A stretch of 64,000 nt of DNA from Verrucomicrobiaceae bacterium (lineage in GTDB: Bacteria > Verrucomicrobiota > Verrucomicrobiia > Verrucomicrobiales > Akkermansiaceae): the NCBI GenBank assembly GCA_027484055.1, contig JAIXQH010000051.1:306321-370320 (forward strand). Direction: 5' to 3'. Under the pieces are notes generated by a model. The model did no database searches. It was not told the origin of the DNA and was given only the letters and a program-made list of their open reading frames with translations. A program made the position numbers and the translations under genes. Positions 16,264 through 24,784 of the stretch are shown here, one piece after another; the first letter of the stretch is position 1, and each line of letters starts with the position of its first letter.

Positions 16264-18636
16264 TCAATCACGCGCTTTCAACACGCCGACCATGTCCAGT
16301 TTTCCGATCATCCGGCTGACTAAAGCGAAGGATGTCACCGCCGCCGTCAAAACCACGATGATGGCGATGGAGTAGGTGGACGTCTCAATCACGATCGGCA
16401 GCCGCACCGTTTCCGTGCTGAAGGATGACATGATGAATAAGGCCAGACCGCGGCCAAAAAGCAGACCAAAGGGCAGTGCGAGCAGAACCAGTATCGCTAA
16501 CTCCCCACCCAGCACTCCGCGCACTTCTGCTAGGCTAAATCCAACGACGCGCAAGGTGGCCAGCTCACGGCTCCGTTCCGAGAGCGCGATCCGTGCGCTG
16601 TTATAAACCACGCCGAAGGCCACGATGGTGGCGAGCACAAAGTATAACTTCCGGATGATGCCGATGCTCTTGCCCGTCGTCTCACGGAAGGCGGCGAGTT
16701 GGTCGCGTTTCACCATCACCACTGCTGCCTGCGGGGTGTCTTTCAGCGAGCGCATGAACGCGTCCCACCGGCTGTGATCCAGCGCAAGATAGGCCCCGTT
16801 CACCGTGTCCCCCTCTTTCAAGAGCCGCCGCAGCGCGGAAATGTCCATGTAGGCCGCGACACCCGCATAATCCGTGACGAGCCCGCGGATGGGGATTTGG
16901 AGCGTGGGGCAGCGGCCTTCTAATACCTCGACTTCCACCTCGTCGCCGATGCGCGCACCCAGCACTTTTGCCAGCATGGCAGACATCAGCAAGCCCTCTT
17001 CCGGCATGGCGATGGCACGGCCTTGCTCATCGAGCAGGCGATTTAAATTAGCCGCCGGGGCGATGCCGGTGACGGAAAGTTTCCGGTGCCGTTGCCCGAA
17101 CTTCAGCCGCGCCTGCACACTGCGAATCGGCTCGGCGCGGATCACTCCGGGCAGGTGCGAGAGATCGTGAAAGCCGCGACCCGAGCTGGGTTCGGTCAGG
17201 AAAACCGTCACGTCTTGGCGCTGCTGGCTGTTCCATTGAAAGGTGAGCAAGTAGTCGATGCTGTCCGACATGGCACCGGGAAGCACCATCAGGCCCGTCG
17301 CCAGCGCAAGGCCGACGGAGGTGAAAATGGCCTGCCATGGACGTCGCTCGATGTTGCGTAGGGCCATGCGAAAGGTCGGGCTAAACCACCTCGTGAGACC
17401 GATGCGTTCGAAAAGCGATGGCTTAAAATCAGCCGGTGGCTCAGGCCGCATCGCCTCAGCCGGTGGGAGTTTTACCGCCTGCCAGACGACCGTTAAGACC
17501 CCGAGCATGGACGCGCCAAGACTCACAAAAAGTGCCCACCCGAGAGCACCATAATCCATGGTAAATTGCAGCGCGGGAAAGCGGAAAAATAAGGTGTATA
17601 AATCCACCAAAGACGCACCCAGCACGCGCCCGCCGACTCCTCCTAGCAGCGTGCCGAGAAAGCCAATGACGAAAACAAATTTCAAGTAATGCCGCCCCAC
17701 CTGCCACGACGAATAGCCCAGCGCTTTCATCTGGGCGATTTGCTCCCGCTGCAGCCGGACGATGCGTGCCAGCACCGCATTCACCATGAAGGCGGCGACG
17801 CTTAGAAAAATCAACGGGTAAGCAAATGATAGGGAAGTCAACACGCGCAACTCGTCATCCAACCGCTGCGCCGAGGGTTGTTCTTTCCGCAGAAACGCAC
17901 CCCGCGCCCCATAAGGAGCGAGGATCCGGTCCATTTCCTCGATCACCGGCTCGGGCGAAGCTCCAGGCGCGAGATCGACCAGCACATCATTGAAGGCCCC
18001 GTCCAGATTATATGCCACAGCCAGCGCACGGTAGTTCATCCAGATCACACTGAAGCGTTTGTGGTCGGGCAGGGTTTCTCCGGCGCGTGCTTCAAAGACG
18101 TATTCGGGTGAGAGACCGATGCCGCAAATCTTCAATGTTTCTCGGCGACCATTAATGACTGCGACGAGCGAGTTCCCCGTTTGGAGTCCATTCGCATTGG
18201 CAAATGATTCACCTAACACCACCTCGCGTCGTTCGTCCGAGCGGGGAAATCGACCACTGCGGAGAAAGAGGCGGTTGAGCTTTTGCGGCCCACCATCTTC
18301 GGGAAGGGAAATGATGTGGCCGGTCGCAGGCTCGGACAGACCGGGTAAATCAAGCGTTACATCCACCGCCACTCGGGTTTCCACGGTGGCGACGCCGGGC
18401 AAGGTCGCGAGCTGCTCGGCCACAGAAAGCGGTGCCCGCTTGAGCGTGGCGAAAAGGTCCGCCATCGCATACTTTTGGTAATACGTCGAGCGAGTGGAAT
18501 CCAACGTCAGGATCAGGCTGCGCGTCATGATCATCATCGCAAGACCACAAGCCATCACCAAACTGACCGCGAAGACCTGGCCCTTCATCTTGCCAAGGTC
18601 GCGGAGCAGCTTGCGGTCGAGCGGAGAGATCATCAT
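16264..18636 (-). CDS. ABC transporter permease with two FtsX-like domains
   Basis: 790 residues. The N-terminal membrane segment (FAVSLVMACGLAMMIMTRSL) is followed by a periplasmic region, then two FtsX-like blocks of three membrane segments each (about 270-400 and 655-790), with a second periplasmic domain between. This duplicated layout is known for putative ABC exporter permeases acting on lipids or lipoproteins. With the ATPase upstream and the HlyD-type adaptor downstream it forms a complete inner-membrane exporter. The gap to the ATPase gene is 33 bp. The substrate is unknown. Confidence 0.88.
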   Translation of the reverse strand: MMISPLDRKLLRDLGKMKGQVFAVSLVMACGLAMMIMTRSLILTLDSTRSTYYQKYAMADLFATLKRAPLSVAEQLATLPGVATVETRVAVDVTLDLPGLSEPATGHIISLPEDGGPQKLNRLFLRSGRFPRSDERREVVLGESFANANGLQTGNSLVAVINGRRETLKICGIGLSPEYVFEARAGETLPDHKRFSVIWMNYRALAVAYNLDGAFNDVLVDLAPGASPEPVIEEMDRILAPYGARGAFLRKEQPSAQRLDDELRVLTSLSFAYPLIFLSVAAFMVNAVLARIVRLQREQIAQMKALGYSSWQVGRHYLKFVFVIGFLGTLLGGVGGRVLGASLVDLYTLFFRFPALQFTMDYGALGWALFVSLGASMLGVLTVVWQAVKLPPAEAMRPEPPADFKPSLFERIGLTRWFSPTFRMALRNIERRPWQAIFTSVGLALATGLMVLPGAMSDSIDYLLTFQWNSQQRQDVTVFLTEPSSGRGFHDLSHLPGVIRAEPIRSVQARLKFGQRHRKLSVTGIAPAANLNRLLDEQGRAIAMPEEGLLMSAMLAKVLGARIGDEVEVEVLEGRCPTLQIPIRGLVTDYAGVAAYMDISALRRLLKEGDTVNGAYLALDHSRWDAFMRSLKDTPQAAVVMVKRDQLAAFRETTGKSIGIIRKLYFVLATIVAFGVVYNSARIALSERSRELATLRVVGFSLAEVRGVLGGELAILVLLALPFGLLFGRGLALFIMSSFSTETVRLPIVIETSTYSIAIIVVLTAAVTSFALVSRMIGKLDMVGVLKARD

Positions 18637-18669
18637 GAAAAATAAGTCATATAGGTCCTATAAAACCCA

Positions 18670-19407
18670 TCACCATTTAAGCTGCGCAGCCGGCAGCCGC
18701 GTCTCATTCCTCACCGACTTCACAATTTTCCCATCCGACAAATACAACACCCGATCCGCCATTTCAGCCATCACCGCATTGTGGGTGATGATCACTGTGA
18801 GAGTCCCAAGCTCGCGGTTGATGCGTTCCACGGCTTCGAGCACGGCGATGCCGGTGGTCACGTCTAGGGCACCGGTCGGTTCGTCGCAGAGTAGGACTTC
18901 TGGGCGTTTTGCGATCGCTCGGGCGATGGCGACTCGTTGCTGCTCACCACCCGAAAGCTGTGATGGGAAATGATCCATCCGCGCAGTCAGACCGACCATT
19001 TCGAGGGCCTCTTCCGGCGTCATCGGATCGCGGGCAATGCCAGTGATGAGAGCGACATTTTCGCGAGCGGTAAGGCTGGGGATGAGGTTGTAAAATTGGA
19101 AAACGAAGCCCACACAATTCCGGCGGAATAGGGTGAGCTTGCTTTCATCTGCCCCGTCGAGAGGCCAGCCTTTGTAAATGAGATTTCCCGAAGTCGGCAC
19201 ATCGAGGCCGCCGAGGATGTTCAGCAAAGTGGATTTCCCACTGCCAGACGCGCCGAGCAGGCAGACCAGCTCCCCGGCGTTGAGCGCGAGGTCCACCCCG
19301 TGCAGCGCTACGACGTCCAGCTCGCCGGTTTGGTAAACTTTTCTCACCCCACGCGCTTCAAAAACGACGCCAGTGGAGATCGGTGGTGGTGCGGTTGCAG
19401 GAGTCAT
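18670..19407 (-). CDS. ABC transporter ATP-binding protein (LolD/MacB-type)
   Basis: 245 residues. Walker [10 protein letters not shown] at 52-60, Q-loop [18 protein letters not shown], signature [15 protein letters not shown] and Walker [13 protein letters not shown] are all intact. The sequence is of the MacB/LolD group, which powers extrusion of lipoproteins, lipids or drugs by mechanotransmission. First gene of the three-gene operon with the duplicated FtsX permease and the HlyD-type adaptor. Confidence 0.93.
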   Translation of the reverse strand: MTPATAPPPISTGVVFEARGVRKVYQTGELDVVALHGVDLALNAGELVCLLGASGSGKSTLLNILGGLDVPTSGNLIYKGWPLDGADESKLTLFRRNCVGFVFQFYNLIPSLTARENVALITGIARDPMTPEEALEMVGLTARMDHFPSQLSGGEQQRVAIARAIAKRPEVLLCDEPTGALDVTTGIAVLEAVERINRELGTLTVIITHNAVMAEMADRVLYLSDGKIVKSVRNETRLPAAQLKW

Positions 19408-19498
19408 CGGGCTGGAGGACCGTAGCAGACGAATGCGCCATCACAATGCTCGGATCTACGCTTGATGAATTCCGCTGCATGAAACAGGGTCCGCCACC

Positions 19499-20218
19499 TT
19501 GTCTGCCGACTCCCCCACGCCTTCCCAGACTCGCCGCGAAGCCCCGTGGGCTGAAGGACTGCGCGCTGCGCGGGCGAATCTCGTGCCGGGCTTGTTGGTG
19601 CAGAGCCTGATGTTCGCCGTGCTGATGGCCTACTATTTCTACCCACCCACGCAGCACTGGCTGGATGCCCTCGCACTAGTTCGGGCGCGCTGGGGCTACG
19701 GCTACTCGATGCTGAACGCACTCGTCGCCGGGGCACTGATCCCGGAATTGCTGCGGGTTTTCCTGTTTCAAAAAGGAAAAATCCAGTCCGCCAACGCGGC
19801 CAATCTCGCCTTTTCCATCCCCTTCTGGTGCGCCATGGGCCTGGCGGTGGATGTCTTCTATCGCTACCAAGCCCACTGGTTCGGCGCAGAAGCCAACGTC
19901 GCGGTGGTCCTGAAAAAAGTGCTGGTGGATCAATTTCTCTACAACCCGCTCTTCGCCGTGCCGGTGACCTCTTGGCTGTATGATTGGAAATCGCGAGGCT
20001 ATCGGACCGTGGGCATCGGAGTATTTTTCACCTCAGGCTACTACCGGGATGTGATCGTGCCCGGACTTTTCGCAACCTGGGGCGTGTGGATTCCGGTAAT
20101 GCTGATCCTCTATTCCCTACCCACCCTCTTGCAAATCCCCCTCTTCGGCCTCGCGCTTTCCCTGTGGGTGATGCTCTACACGTGGATGAGCGAGCAGCGG
20201 GCGAAGGCGGGGGCTTAG
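19499..20218 (+). CDS. Integral membrane protein, Mpv17/PMP22-like
   Basis: 239 residues starting with TTG at 19499 behind an AGGG ribosome-binding site. It has about four or five membrane segments. The motif KVLVDQFLYNPLFAVPV (about 140-156) matches the 'DQ...P' signature of the Mpv17/PMP22/Sym1 family, and the C-terminal ATWGVWIPVMLILYSLPTLLQIPLFGLALSLWVMLYTWMS resembles its W-x-P...VP...W ending. Mpv17 proteins are mostly eukaryotic organelle membrane channels of uncertain function; bacterial relatives exist but are sparse. The assignment rests on these two motifs. It is divergent from the ABC operon and followed by an ORF6N relic. Confidence 0.65.
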   Translation: MSADSPTPSQTRREAPWAEGLRAARANLVPGLLVQSLMFAVLMAYYFYPPTQHWLDALALVRARWGYGYSMLNALVAGALIPELLRVFLFQKGKIQSANAANLAFSIPFWCAMGLAVDVFYRYQAHWFGAEANVAVVLKKVLVDQFLYNPLFAVPVTSWLYDWKSRGYRTVGIGVFFTSGYYRDVIVPGLFATWGVWIPVMLILYSLPTLLQIPLFGLALSLWVMLYTWMSEQRAKAGA

Positions 20219-20222
20219 GGAC

Positions 20223-20433
20223 TGAGCGGTCTAGGGTAATCTCGAACGCTTCCCGGACGATTTCATGTTCCTCTTCACTAAAGAGGAGTTGTAAATCTTG
20301 AGGCCACAAATTGTGACCTCAAGAAATGTAGAGCGTCTTTTGAGGTCGCAATTTGCGACCTCAAGGCCCCACAGCGGTCGCCGCACACTGCCTACAGTTG
20401 TGAACACCGCCGCCAACGCCCGTCCATTCCCTA
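20223..20433 (+). pseudogene. Relic of an ORF6N-domain (phage-type DNA-binding) gene
   Basis: Reading in the frame of 20223 gives x-AV-x-GNLERFPDDFMFLFTKEEL, stop, ILRPQIVTSRNVERLLRSQFATSRP, HSGRRTLP. This matches the ORF6N domain order (NLERFP-DDFMF-L-TKEE-LRSQIVTS-GGRR-LPYAFTEHG). At least three in-frame stops (20223, 20232, 20292) and the decayed end show it is dead. The duplicated LRSQ(I/F)(V/A)TS codons explain two eye-catching 25-bp palindromes at 20298-20322 and 20340-20364. Intact ORF6N genes occur in prophages and mobile islands. Confidence 0.75.
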
Positions 20434-20569
20434 GTTAACGATTCTAAATGATTAAGCACCAATGATCATCGTAGATGCTTTGGGGACCGAACTCGGCTCC
20501 TGAGAAGCAAGGCAAAGGCCAATGTTGTTTCACGCCGCTAAGCCATAAATCTTCTGAAACTACCTGCGT

Positions 20570-20665
20570 AAGTCACTCTCTCGTTAAGACGATGAAGACC
20601 ATCTCTTTTAAAAAATTCTCGACCAATTCTCGTTTTTCCGTCATGAAATGGTGGAAATAATTCTA
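20570..20665 (+). repeat. Copy A of a short dispersed repeat with a leader-like frame
   Basis: Begins TAAGTCACT and contains ATGAAGACC..., a frame reading MKTISFKKFSTNSRF. Copy B at 33699-33795 has the same start TAAGTCACT, the same CTCGACCAA core and reads MKPTPFKKISTNTF. The copies align over about 90 bp at roughly two thirds identity (by eye). Confidence 0.5.
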
Positions 20666-20667
20666 TT

Positions 20668-20674
20668 GTTAGGC
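20668..20674 (+). other. Integron-type simple site GTTAGGC
   Basis: GTTAGGC fits the integron core GTTRRRY. It lies 13 bp before the start of the small secreted-protein gene at 20688, and its inverse partner GCCTAAC lies 8 bp after that gene's stop. Confidence 0.45.
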
Positions 20675-20687
20675 GTCGCTACGTTTT

Positions 20688-21074
20688 ATGAAGCATACGA
20701 TTCTCGTTTTCCTGTTCTGCGTCGGTCTGCTGCATTCGCGGGCAGCAGACGAGCCCCTCATTCCAGTCGCACTCAACGCCGTCCTCCCACAGATTCATGT
20801 CGGCATGACTATTCTTCAGGTCGAGGCGGTGCTCGCACCTGCTTACCCAAAAGTCAAAGGCCAGATGGGCGTTTGGTCAGGGCAGACCGGTTACATTGAC
20901 TACAAGCTCGACGAGCGGCACACCCTTTCCGTCTCCTCGATTACTCGTAACGGGAAGGAAGTTGTCCATGACGAGATTCTTCTATACCTCTATGACTGGC
21001 CATCGAAGCGACGCCTCGACCTCAAAGTTTTTGAGTGGGAGAAGCTGGCAGATAAGAAGTCCCCACAAAAATGA
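20688..21074 (+). CDS. Small secreted protein in an integron-cassette-like setting
   Basis: 128 residues. The N-terminal 19 residues (MKHTILVFLFCVGLLHSRA) form a signal peptide ending near Ala-Ala. The mature part has VGMTILQVEAVLAPAYPKV, which resembles the SmpA/OmlA or DUF-type 'G-M-(T/S)-x-x-x-V' element, and a W-containing beta region. No family is certain. It is flanked closely by GTTAGGC on the left and GCCTAAC on the right, with an attC-like fold after it, as expected for a mobile gene cassette. Confidence 0.65.
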   Translation: MKHTILVFLFCVGLLHSRAADEPLIPVALNAVLPQIHVGMTILQVEAVLAPAYPKVKGQMGVWSGQTGYIDYKLDERHTLSVSSITRNGKEVVHDEILLYLYDWPSKRRLDLKVFEWEKLADKKSPQK

Positions 21075-21081
21075 CCGCGAC

Positions 21082-21170
21082 GCCTAACCATGCGCTGCAG
21101 CGAACAGCCGGATCGCGTCCGGGTTGGCAATCAGAGCGTTTTGCCCAGCTGTCGCTGAGCTTGGGTCGTT
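21082..21170 (+). repeat. attC-like recombination site
   Basis: Starts with the inverse core GCCTAAC (21082-21088). Then AGCGAACAGC (21099-21108) pairs with GCTGTCGCT (21148-21156) leaving one unpaired A, the extrahelical-base pattern of attC sites, and an inner CCGGA/TCCGG hairpin lies between. The right core is degenerate: GTTCGTT instead of GTTRRRY. Related sequences are known to me as tails reading NHALQRTAGSRP in Verrucomicrobia and Planctomycetes proteins. Confidence 0.5.
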
Positions 21171-21178
21171 CGTTTCAG

Positions 21179-21538
21179 TCATTTCATTACGTGCGTGCTC
21201 GGCAGACGGTTACCGCAATACATACAATTGGGTTTAGTTGTGCTTGCCCTCTGACCACAATGAGGGCAATCAATCACTTCGGCGCCTATTTTACCGTCGA
21301 CAGTCCCATCACGGGCATCAATCTCAAGGATTTTGGCCCTAAGGTGATCATCGGTGAAACCAAGGTGATCGCGAAGCAGTTCCCACATCGCTTGGCATGC
21401 CAGAGTGAGTTCCTCAAGTTCCTGTTTGGTATTGTCCTTTCGGGCAATCAGACCATCGACCTTGCTTGACGCGAGATCGGCTGCCGTCCGGGCTTTGTCG
21501 ATCTGATAGTGCTGAAGAATATCCCATGCTAGACTCAT
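21179..21538 (-). CDS. Small zinc-ribbon protein of unknown function
   Basis: 119 residues. The first two thirds are helical and charged (possible coiled coil around DLASSKVDGLIARKDNTKQELEEL); the C-terminus has CPHCGQ and PNCMYCGN, a four-cysteine zinc ribbon. The 3' end abuts the attC-like site, so it may be a cassette in the opposite orientation or the neighbour of one. Function unknown. Confidence 0.6.
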   Translation of the reverse strand: MSLAWDILQHYQIDKARTAADLASSKVDGLIARKDNTKQELEELTLACQAMWELLRDHLGFTDDHLRAKILEIDARDGTVDGKIGAEVIDCPHCGQRASTTKPNCMYCGNRLPSTHVMK

Positions 21539-21694
21539 ATTGTAGTAGGTGTGGTTATTTGTGAGAACATTGAAAGCTCCAGATATCTCAAGCGAACCCT
21601 TGAGGTGCGCCCATAGGCGCGATTGACAGAGTTTGTAGTGAGATTGAGGAACTTACAGCCCGATGGTATGTCACGACTGAGGTCCTAGTTGAAG

Positions 21695-22015
21695 TCACTT
21701 GTTGAGGGAAAATAGAATCAGCAGGAATAGGGGAACAAACAAGAGCAGAAACCAACCCCCCCAACGAAGGAACGTCGGATGTGATCGCCCATCAATAGCA
21801 CGCCCTCTTCCCAAAAGGCCCCCGGTGTAGCCCGCCATCGCGTCTGAGAACCAAATACAACTCAATGGCAATAAGTAGTATGCGGCAGTACGGAATGCTT
21901 GCCCCAGCCCGCGCGTGTAAAATGCGAGACCAATCCAAACGGCAAAGACGATGCCAGAAGCGATTCGGTGCGCTCGCTGCGACTTGTCCAATGCGTATTC
22001 CCCTTCAAGATTCAT
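21695..22015 (-). CDS. Small membrane protein of unknown function
   Basis: 106 residues with three hydrophobic stretches (IVFAVWIGLAFYT, AAYYLLPLSCIWFSDAMAGYTGG, LRWGGWFLLLFVPLFLLILFSL) and a short charged N-terminus. The small lysine-ending C-terminus is cytoplasmic or periplasmic; orientation is not clear. I do not recognise a family. It lies in the accessory island and is transcribed in the same direction as the GIY-YIG-like pair upstream. Confidence 0.55.
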   Translation of the reverse strand: MNLEGEYALDKSQRAHRIASGIVFAVWIGLAFYTRGLGQAFRTAAYYLLPLSCIWFSDAMAGYTGGLLGRGRAIDGRSHPTFLRWGGWFLLLFVPLFLLILFSLNK

Positions 22016-22061
22016 CTTCTGGTAAATTGCTACTCAATTTCTCTGGGGACTTGAATGGCTA

Positions 22062-22475
22062 TTAAAGTTTTTGCGCCGTTCCCGTTTTGTTCCAAATCGG
22101 GTGCAGGGTCTGAACGATACTATCCTCGAGTCCAGCCGCAAGATTGATGTGGAAGCACCCAAAATGAAGAAGCCCGTTGTCTGGAAGCGCGTAGATATTG
22201 ACTTCCTTACCATCGGCAATCAAGCCATAGATCTTTCTGTTTCCACTAATATTTGTGCTCTGTGTTGGACCGGGTTTCTGGTATCCATACAGGCGTTGTT
22301 TTAGGGGCTTTACCGTCTTGCCGAGATAGAGAACTTCACTATCAGACACAAAGCAATACAAGACATTGGGTGACTCAGCACAGGCGGTGAGAGAAAATTT
22401 GATAGCAGACTGCGTATAACTCCACTTGCCGACCTTTACAAAACCAATTTCGATGAGTTTCTGGAGATTACTCAT
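22062..22475 (-). CDS. GIY-YIG-like nuclease-domain protein
   Basis: 137 residues from the ATG at 22475, whose ATGA overlaps the stop of the gene upstream. The segment NVLYCFVSDSEVLYLGKTVKPLKQRLYGYQ (residues about 37-66) corresponds to the GIY...YIG half-motifs with the following Gly-Lys-Thr and the Arg of the first helix (LY-F substitutes GIY, LYLG substitutes YIG). A C-terminal LEDSIVQTLHPIWNK provides the Glu and the 'P-x-WN' seen in other family members. GIY-YIG domains cut or nick DNA in repair, restriction and mobile elements. The N-terminal 30 residues are unassigned. It is translationally coupled to a zinc-ribbon protein. Confidence 0.65.
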   Translation of the reverse strand: MSNLQKLIEIGFVKVGKWSYTQSAIKFSLTACAESPNVLYCFVSDSEVLYLGKTVKPLKQRLYGYQKPGPTQSTNISGNRKIYGLIADGKEVNIYALPDNGLLHFGCFHINLAAGLEDSIVQTLHPIWNKTGTAQKL

Positions 22476-22807
22476 GATATGCAACCGAAGTCTGGATCAA
22501 TTTCGAAATAGCCAGCCGGACAGACAGGGCAATGTCTTCCACTGAGGTGGAAAGTGTCAGCAATGTTCAAAGAAGAGCATTCAGGGCAATGCTTTATGGG
22601 CGCAGAGGAATCCACCACGAATTCATTTCCGCAAGTAAGACATAAATGGGGGGCGTCATTTCCGGTGCAAATGGCGAGTCTCTCATGATCTGGGTGGTGG
22701 GCATACTGCTTACCCACGGAGGCATCAATGTAGTATGGATTGCCGTCCGACCACGACTCGATGTTCTTTCCGCATGCTCTACATATGAATCTTAGACACT
22801 CTGCCAT
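22472..22807 (-). CDS. Cysteine-rich zinc-ribbon protein coupled to a GIY-YIG-like gene
   Basis: 111 residues with three CxxC-type pairs: FICRACGK (about 8-15), LCLTCGNEF and HCPECSS, then HCPVCPAG near the end. These would form two zinc ribbons. Such proteins often bind DNA or act as adaptors. Its stop codon shares bases with the start codon of the GIY-YIG-like gene downstream (ATGA), so the two are co-translated. No family recognised. Confidence 0.6.
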   Translation of the reverse strand: MAECLRFICRACGKNIESWSDGNPYYIDASVGKQYAHHPDHERLAICTGNDAPHLCLTCGNEFVVDSSAPIKHCPECSSLNIADTFHLSGRHCPVCPAGYFEIDPDFGCIS

Positions 22808-23373
22808 GGTATTTTTCTGCCGATAAAGTAAGAGACGCCGATTTCATGGCTCCGCGCACGCGGAGTTGCCGGACCTTGTTGGTTGTGATTCATGCAGCTT
22901 TGGAAGGCTGACACAATGTTTCTTTAGGGAATCTCGACTCACGGCGGGCAAGTTAAGGATAATCGTCAAGATATGAGTTGGAATAGCTATGGCTGCTAAG
23001 GTTTAGCCACTCTATCTGGCTGGGAATTTCAATTGACCCAGCATTATAAACAATTCGCCACCATCACCTTCGATGCGATTTCAAAGGCCTCCCCGCTCCG
23101 CGTTCGGCTCATCAGGCGTCTCCCATTTGATAGAATGAAGTCGAGATCAATCCTCTCACACCGGCCGGGCCGAGTTCAAGACCGCAAACCCGTCCCACAA
23201 GAGTCTCTGAATTTGGCGGCAAAATCTCGAACACAGCAGAACCGAGAACGCCCAGCTGTCTCCATGATGGCAAAGCAATTGATCTTATTTGCAAAGGCGA
23301 GCAAGCTTCTCGGCCAGCATGGCGTATCATCCGCCAAGGGATCGGCTCAAACGGCCCGCTGTAAGCCTCCATC
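22808..23373. other. Long intergenic stretch
   Basis: About 565 bp between the accessory island and the efflux operon. I see one perfect hairpin (CTCCGCG/CGCGGAG at about 22851-22866) and no convincing gene. An open frame on the minus strand reaches in from the efflux gene but reads like antisense. The promoter of the efflux operon should lie at its right end. Confidence 0.5.
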
Positions 23374-24771
23374 ATGACATCCACTCGTTTCTTTTTCACG
23401 GCAGCCATCGCCTCACTCGGCCTATGCGGATGTGGTATGACCGCCAAAAAAGATCGCTCAAGTGTTTCATTACCAACGAATTGGAAAAACTCCAACCGTT
23501 TCCCTGTCACTTCTGGTCCCAAAGATTTGAGTCGTTGGTGGTCGCGCTTTGAGGATGCTACGCTCACTCGGGTGATTGCTGCTGCTTGGGCGGCGAATCC
23601 AGACCTTGCATCGTCCACGGCTCGGGTACAAGAAGCGCGTGCCCGCCGCAATTCCGAGGCGGCCAGCCTTTTCCCATCGGTCACTGGCTCTACAGCGGCG
23701 AATTCCAGCAGTACGAGCCGCGACGGACAAGGCGGCGACTCTGGCACCGCATTCTCCGCGAACCTCACGGCAGCTTGGGAAGCGGATCTCTTTGGGAAAA
23801 ATCGCAGCACCATCCAAGCCGCCACCGCGCAGCTCGGTGCCAGTGAGGAAAATTTCCACTCCGTGCAAGCGTCGCTCGCTTCGGAAATCGCGATCGCTTA
23901 CACGAATTTACGAGTCGCCGAATCCGCGCTCGGCGTGTTGCAGCGCACCGTCAAGACCCGTGGCGAGACCTCGGAACTCGCCGCGTGGCGCACTCAGTCC
24001 GGCGTTGCAGACTCGCTGGAATCCGCCCAAGCCCTGACTAGCCTGGAACAAGCCCGCGCCGCGATCCCCACGCTTTTTCAGACGATCGCTCAAAACCGCA
24101 ACCTGCTCGCTCGACTCACGGGTCAAGCGCCCGGCAGTCTCGATGCGCTGCTGGATTCGGGTAAAAAATCCATTCCCAGCCCCTCCTCCTCACTGGCCCT
24201 CGGCATCCCTGCCGACACCCTCCGCCAACGCCCGGATGTGCGACTCGCAGGCTATCAGCTGCTCGCCGCCACTGCCACCTCACGCGCGGTCGCCGCCACT
24301 CGCTACCCTGCGCTCAATCTCACCGGCTCTCTCGGCATGAACGCGCTGAGCTCGGGGAAAATTTTCAATCCAGAGACCGCCACCGCAGGCATCATCGCCG
24401 GGCTGACCGGGCCCATTTTCAACGCCGGCCGCATCCGTGCAAACATCGACGCGCAGAACGCGGTCGAAGAACAAGCCTATCAGACCTACCGCGCCGTCGT
24501 CTTAACGTCCCTCTCTGAGGTGGAAAATGCACTCATCGCCTGCCGCCGCAGCACCGAACGCCTAGAGACTTTGGAAAAAGCCACAGCTGCTGCCCGTGAA
24601 GCCGCGGCACTCGCCCAGCAACGCTACAAAGCCGGTGTCACAGACCTCCTCACCGTGCTCGACACCCAGCGGACCCTGCTTGCACTCGAAGACAGCCTCT
24701 TTACCACCCGTGCCAACCGCACCATCGCCTTCATTCAGCTCTATAGAAGCCTCGGGGGTGGTTGGTCTTAA
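23374..24771 (+). CDS. Outer-membrane efflux lipoprotein (NodT/OprM family)
   Basis: 465 residues. The lipoprotein signal ends at Cys20 (SLGLCGC). The mature protein has the two repeated outer-membrane factor halves: WWSRFEDATLTRVIAAAWAANPDL, the WEADLFGKNRSTIQAA stretch and, in the second half, PADTLRQRPDVRLAGYQLLAATA and NLTGSLGMNALSSG; the end AQQRYKAGVTDLLTVLDTQRTLL is diagnostic. It forms the trimeric outer-membrane exit duct. It is the first gene of an operon with a MacA-like adaptor (13 bp gap) and a split MacB. Confidence 0.92.
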   Translation: MTSTRFFFTAAIASLGLCGCGMTAKKDRSSVSLPTNWKNSNRFPVTSGPKDLSRWWSRFEDATLTRVIAAAWAANPDLASSTARVQEARARRNSEAASLFPSVTGSTAANSSSTSRDGQGGDSGTAFSANLTAAWEADLFGKNRSTIQAATAQLGASEENFHSVQASLASEIAIAYTNLRVAESALGVLQRTVKTRGETSELAAWRTQSGVADSLESAQALTSLEQARAAIPTLFQTIAQNRNLLARLTGQAPGSLDALLDSGKKSIPSPSSSLALGIPADTLRQRPDVRLAGYQLLAATATSRAVAATRYPALNLTGSLGMNALSSGKIFNPETATAGIIAGLTGPIFNAGRIRANIDAQNAVEEQAYQTYRAVVLTSLSEVENALIACRRSTERLETLEKATAAAREAAALAQQRYKAGVTDLLTVLDTQRTLLALEDSLFTTRANRTIAFIQLYRSLGGGWS

Positions 24772-24784
24772 GGCTATGATTTTC

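Noticed and set aside
20298..20364. Two 25-bp palindromes taken as operator or REP elements
   Set aside because: They translate as ORF6N codons in a single frame that continues on both sides, which explains them better.
20528..20540. TGTTTCACGCCG as a parS site
   Set aside because: Only a half-site, no symmetry.
23112..23825. Long minus-strand frame over the start of the efflux gene
   Set aside because: Composition is that of an antisense shadow of the NodT-type gene; no family pattern.
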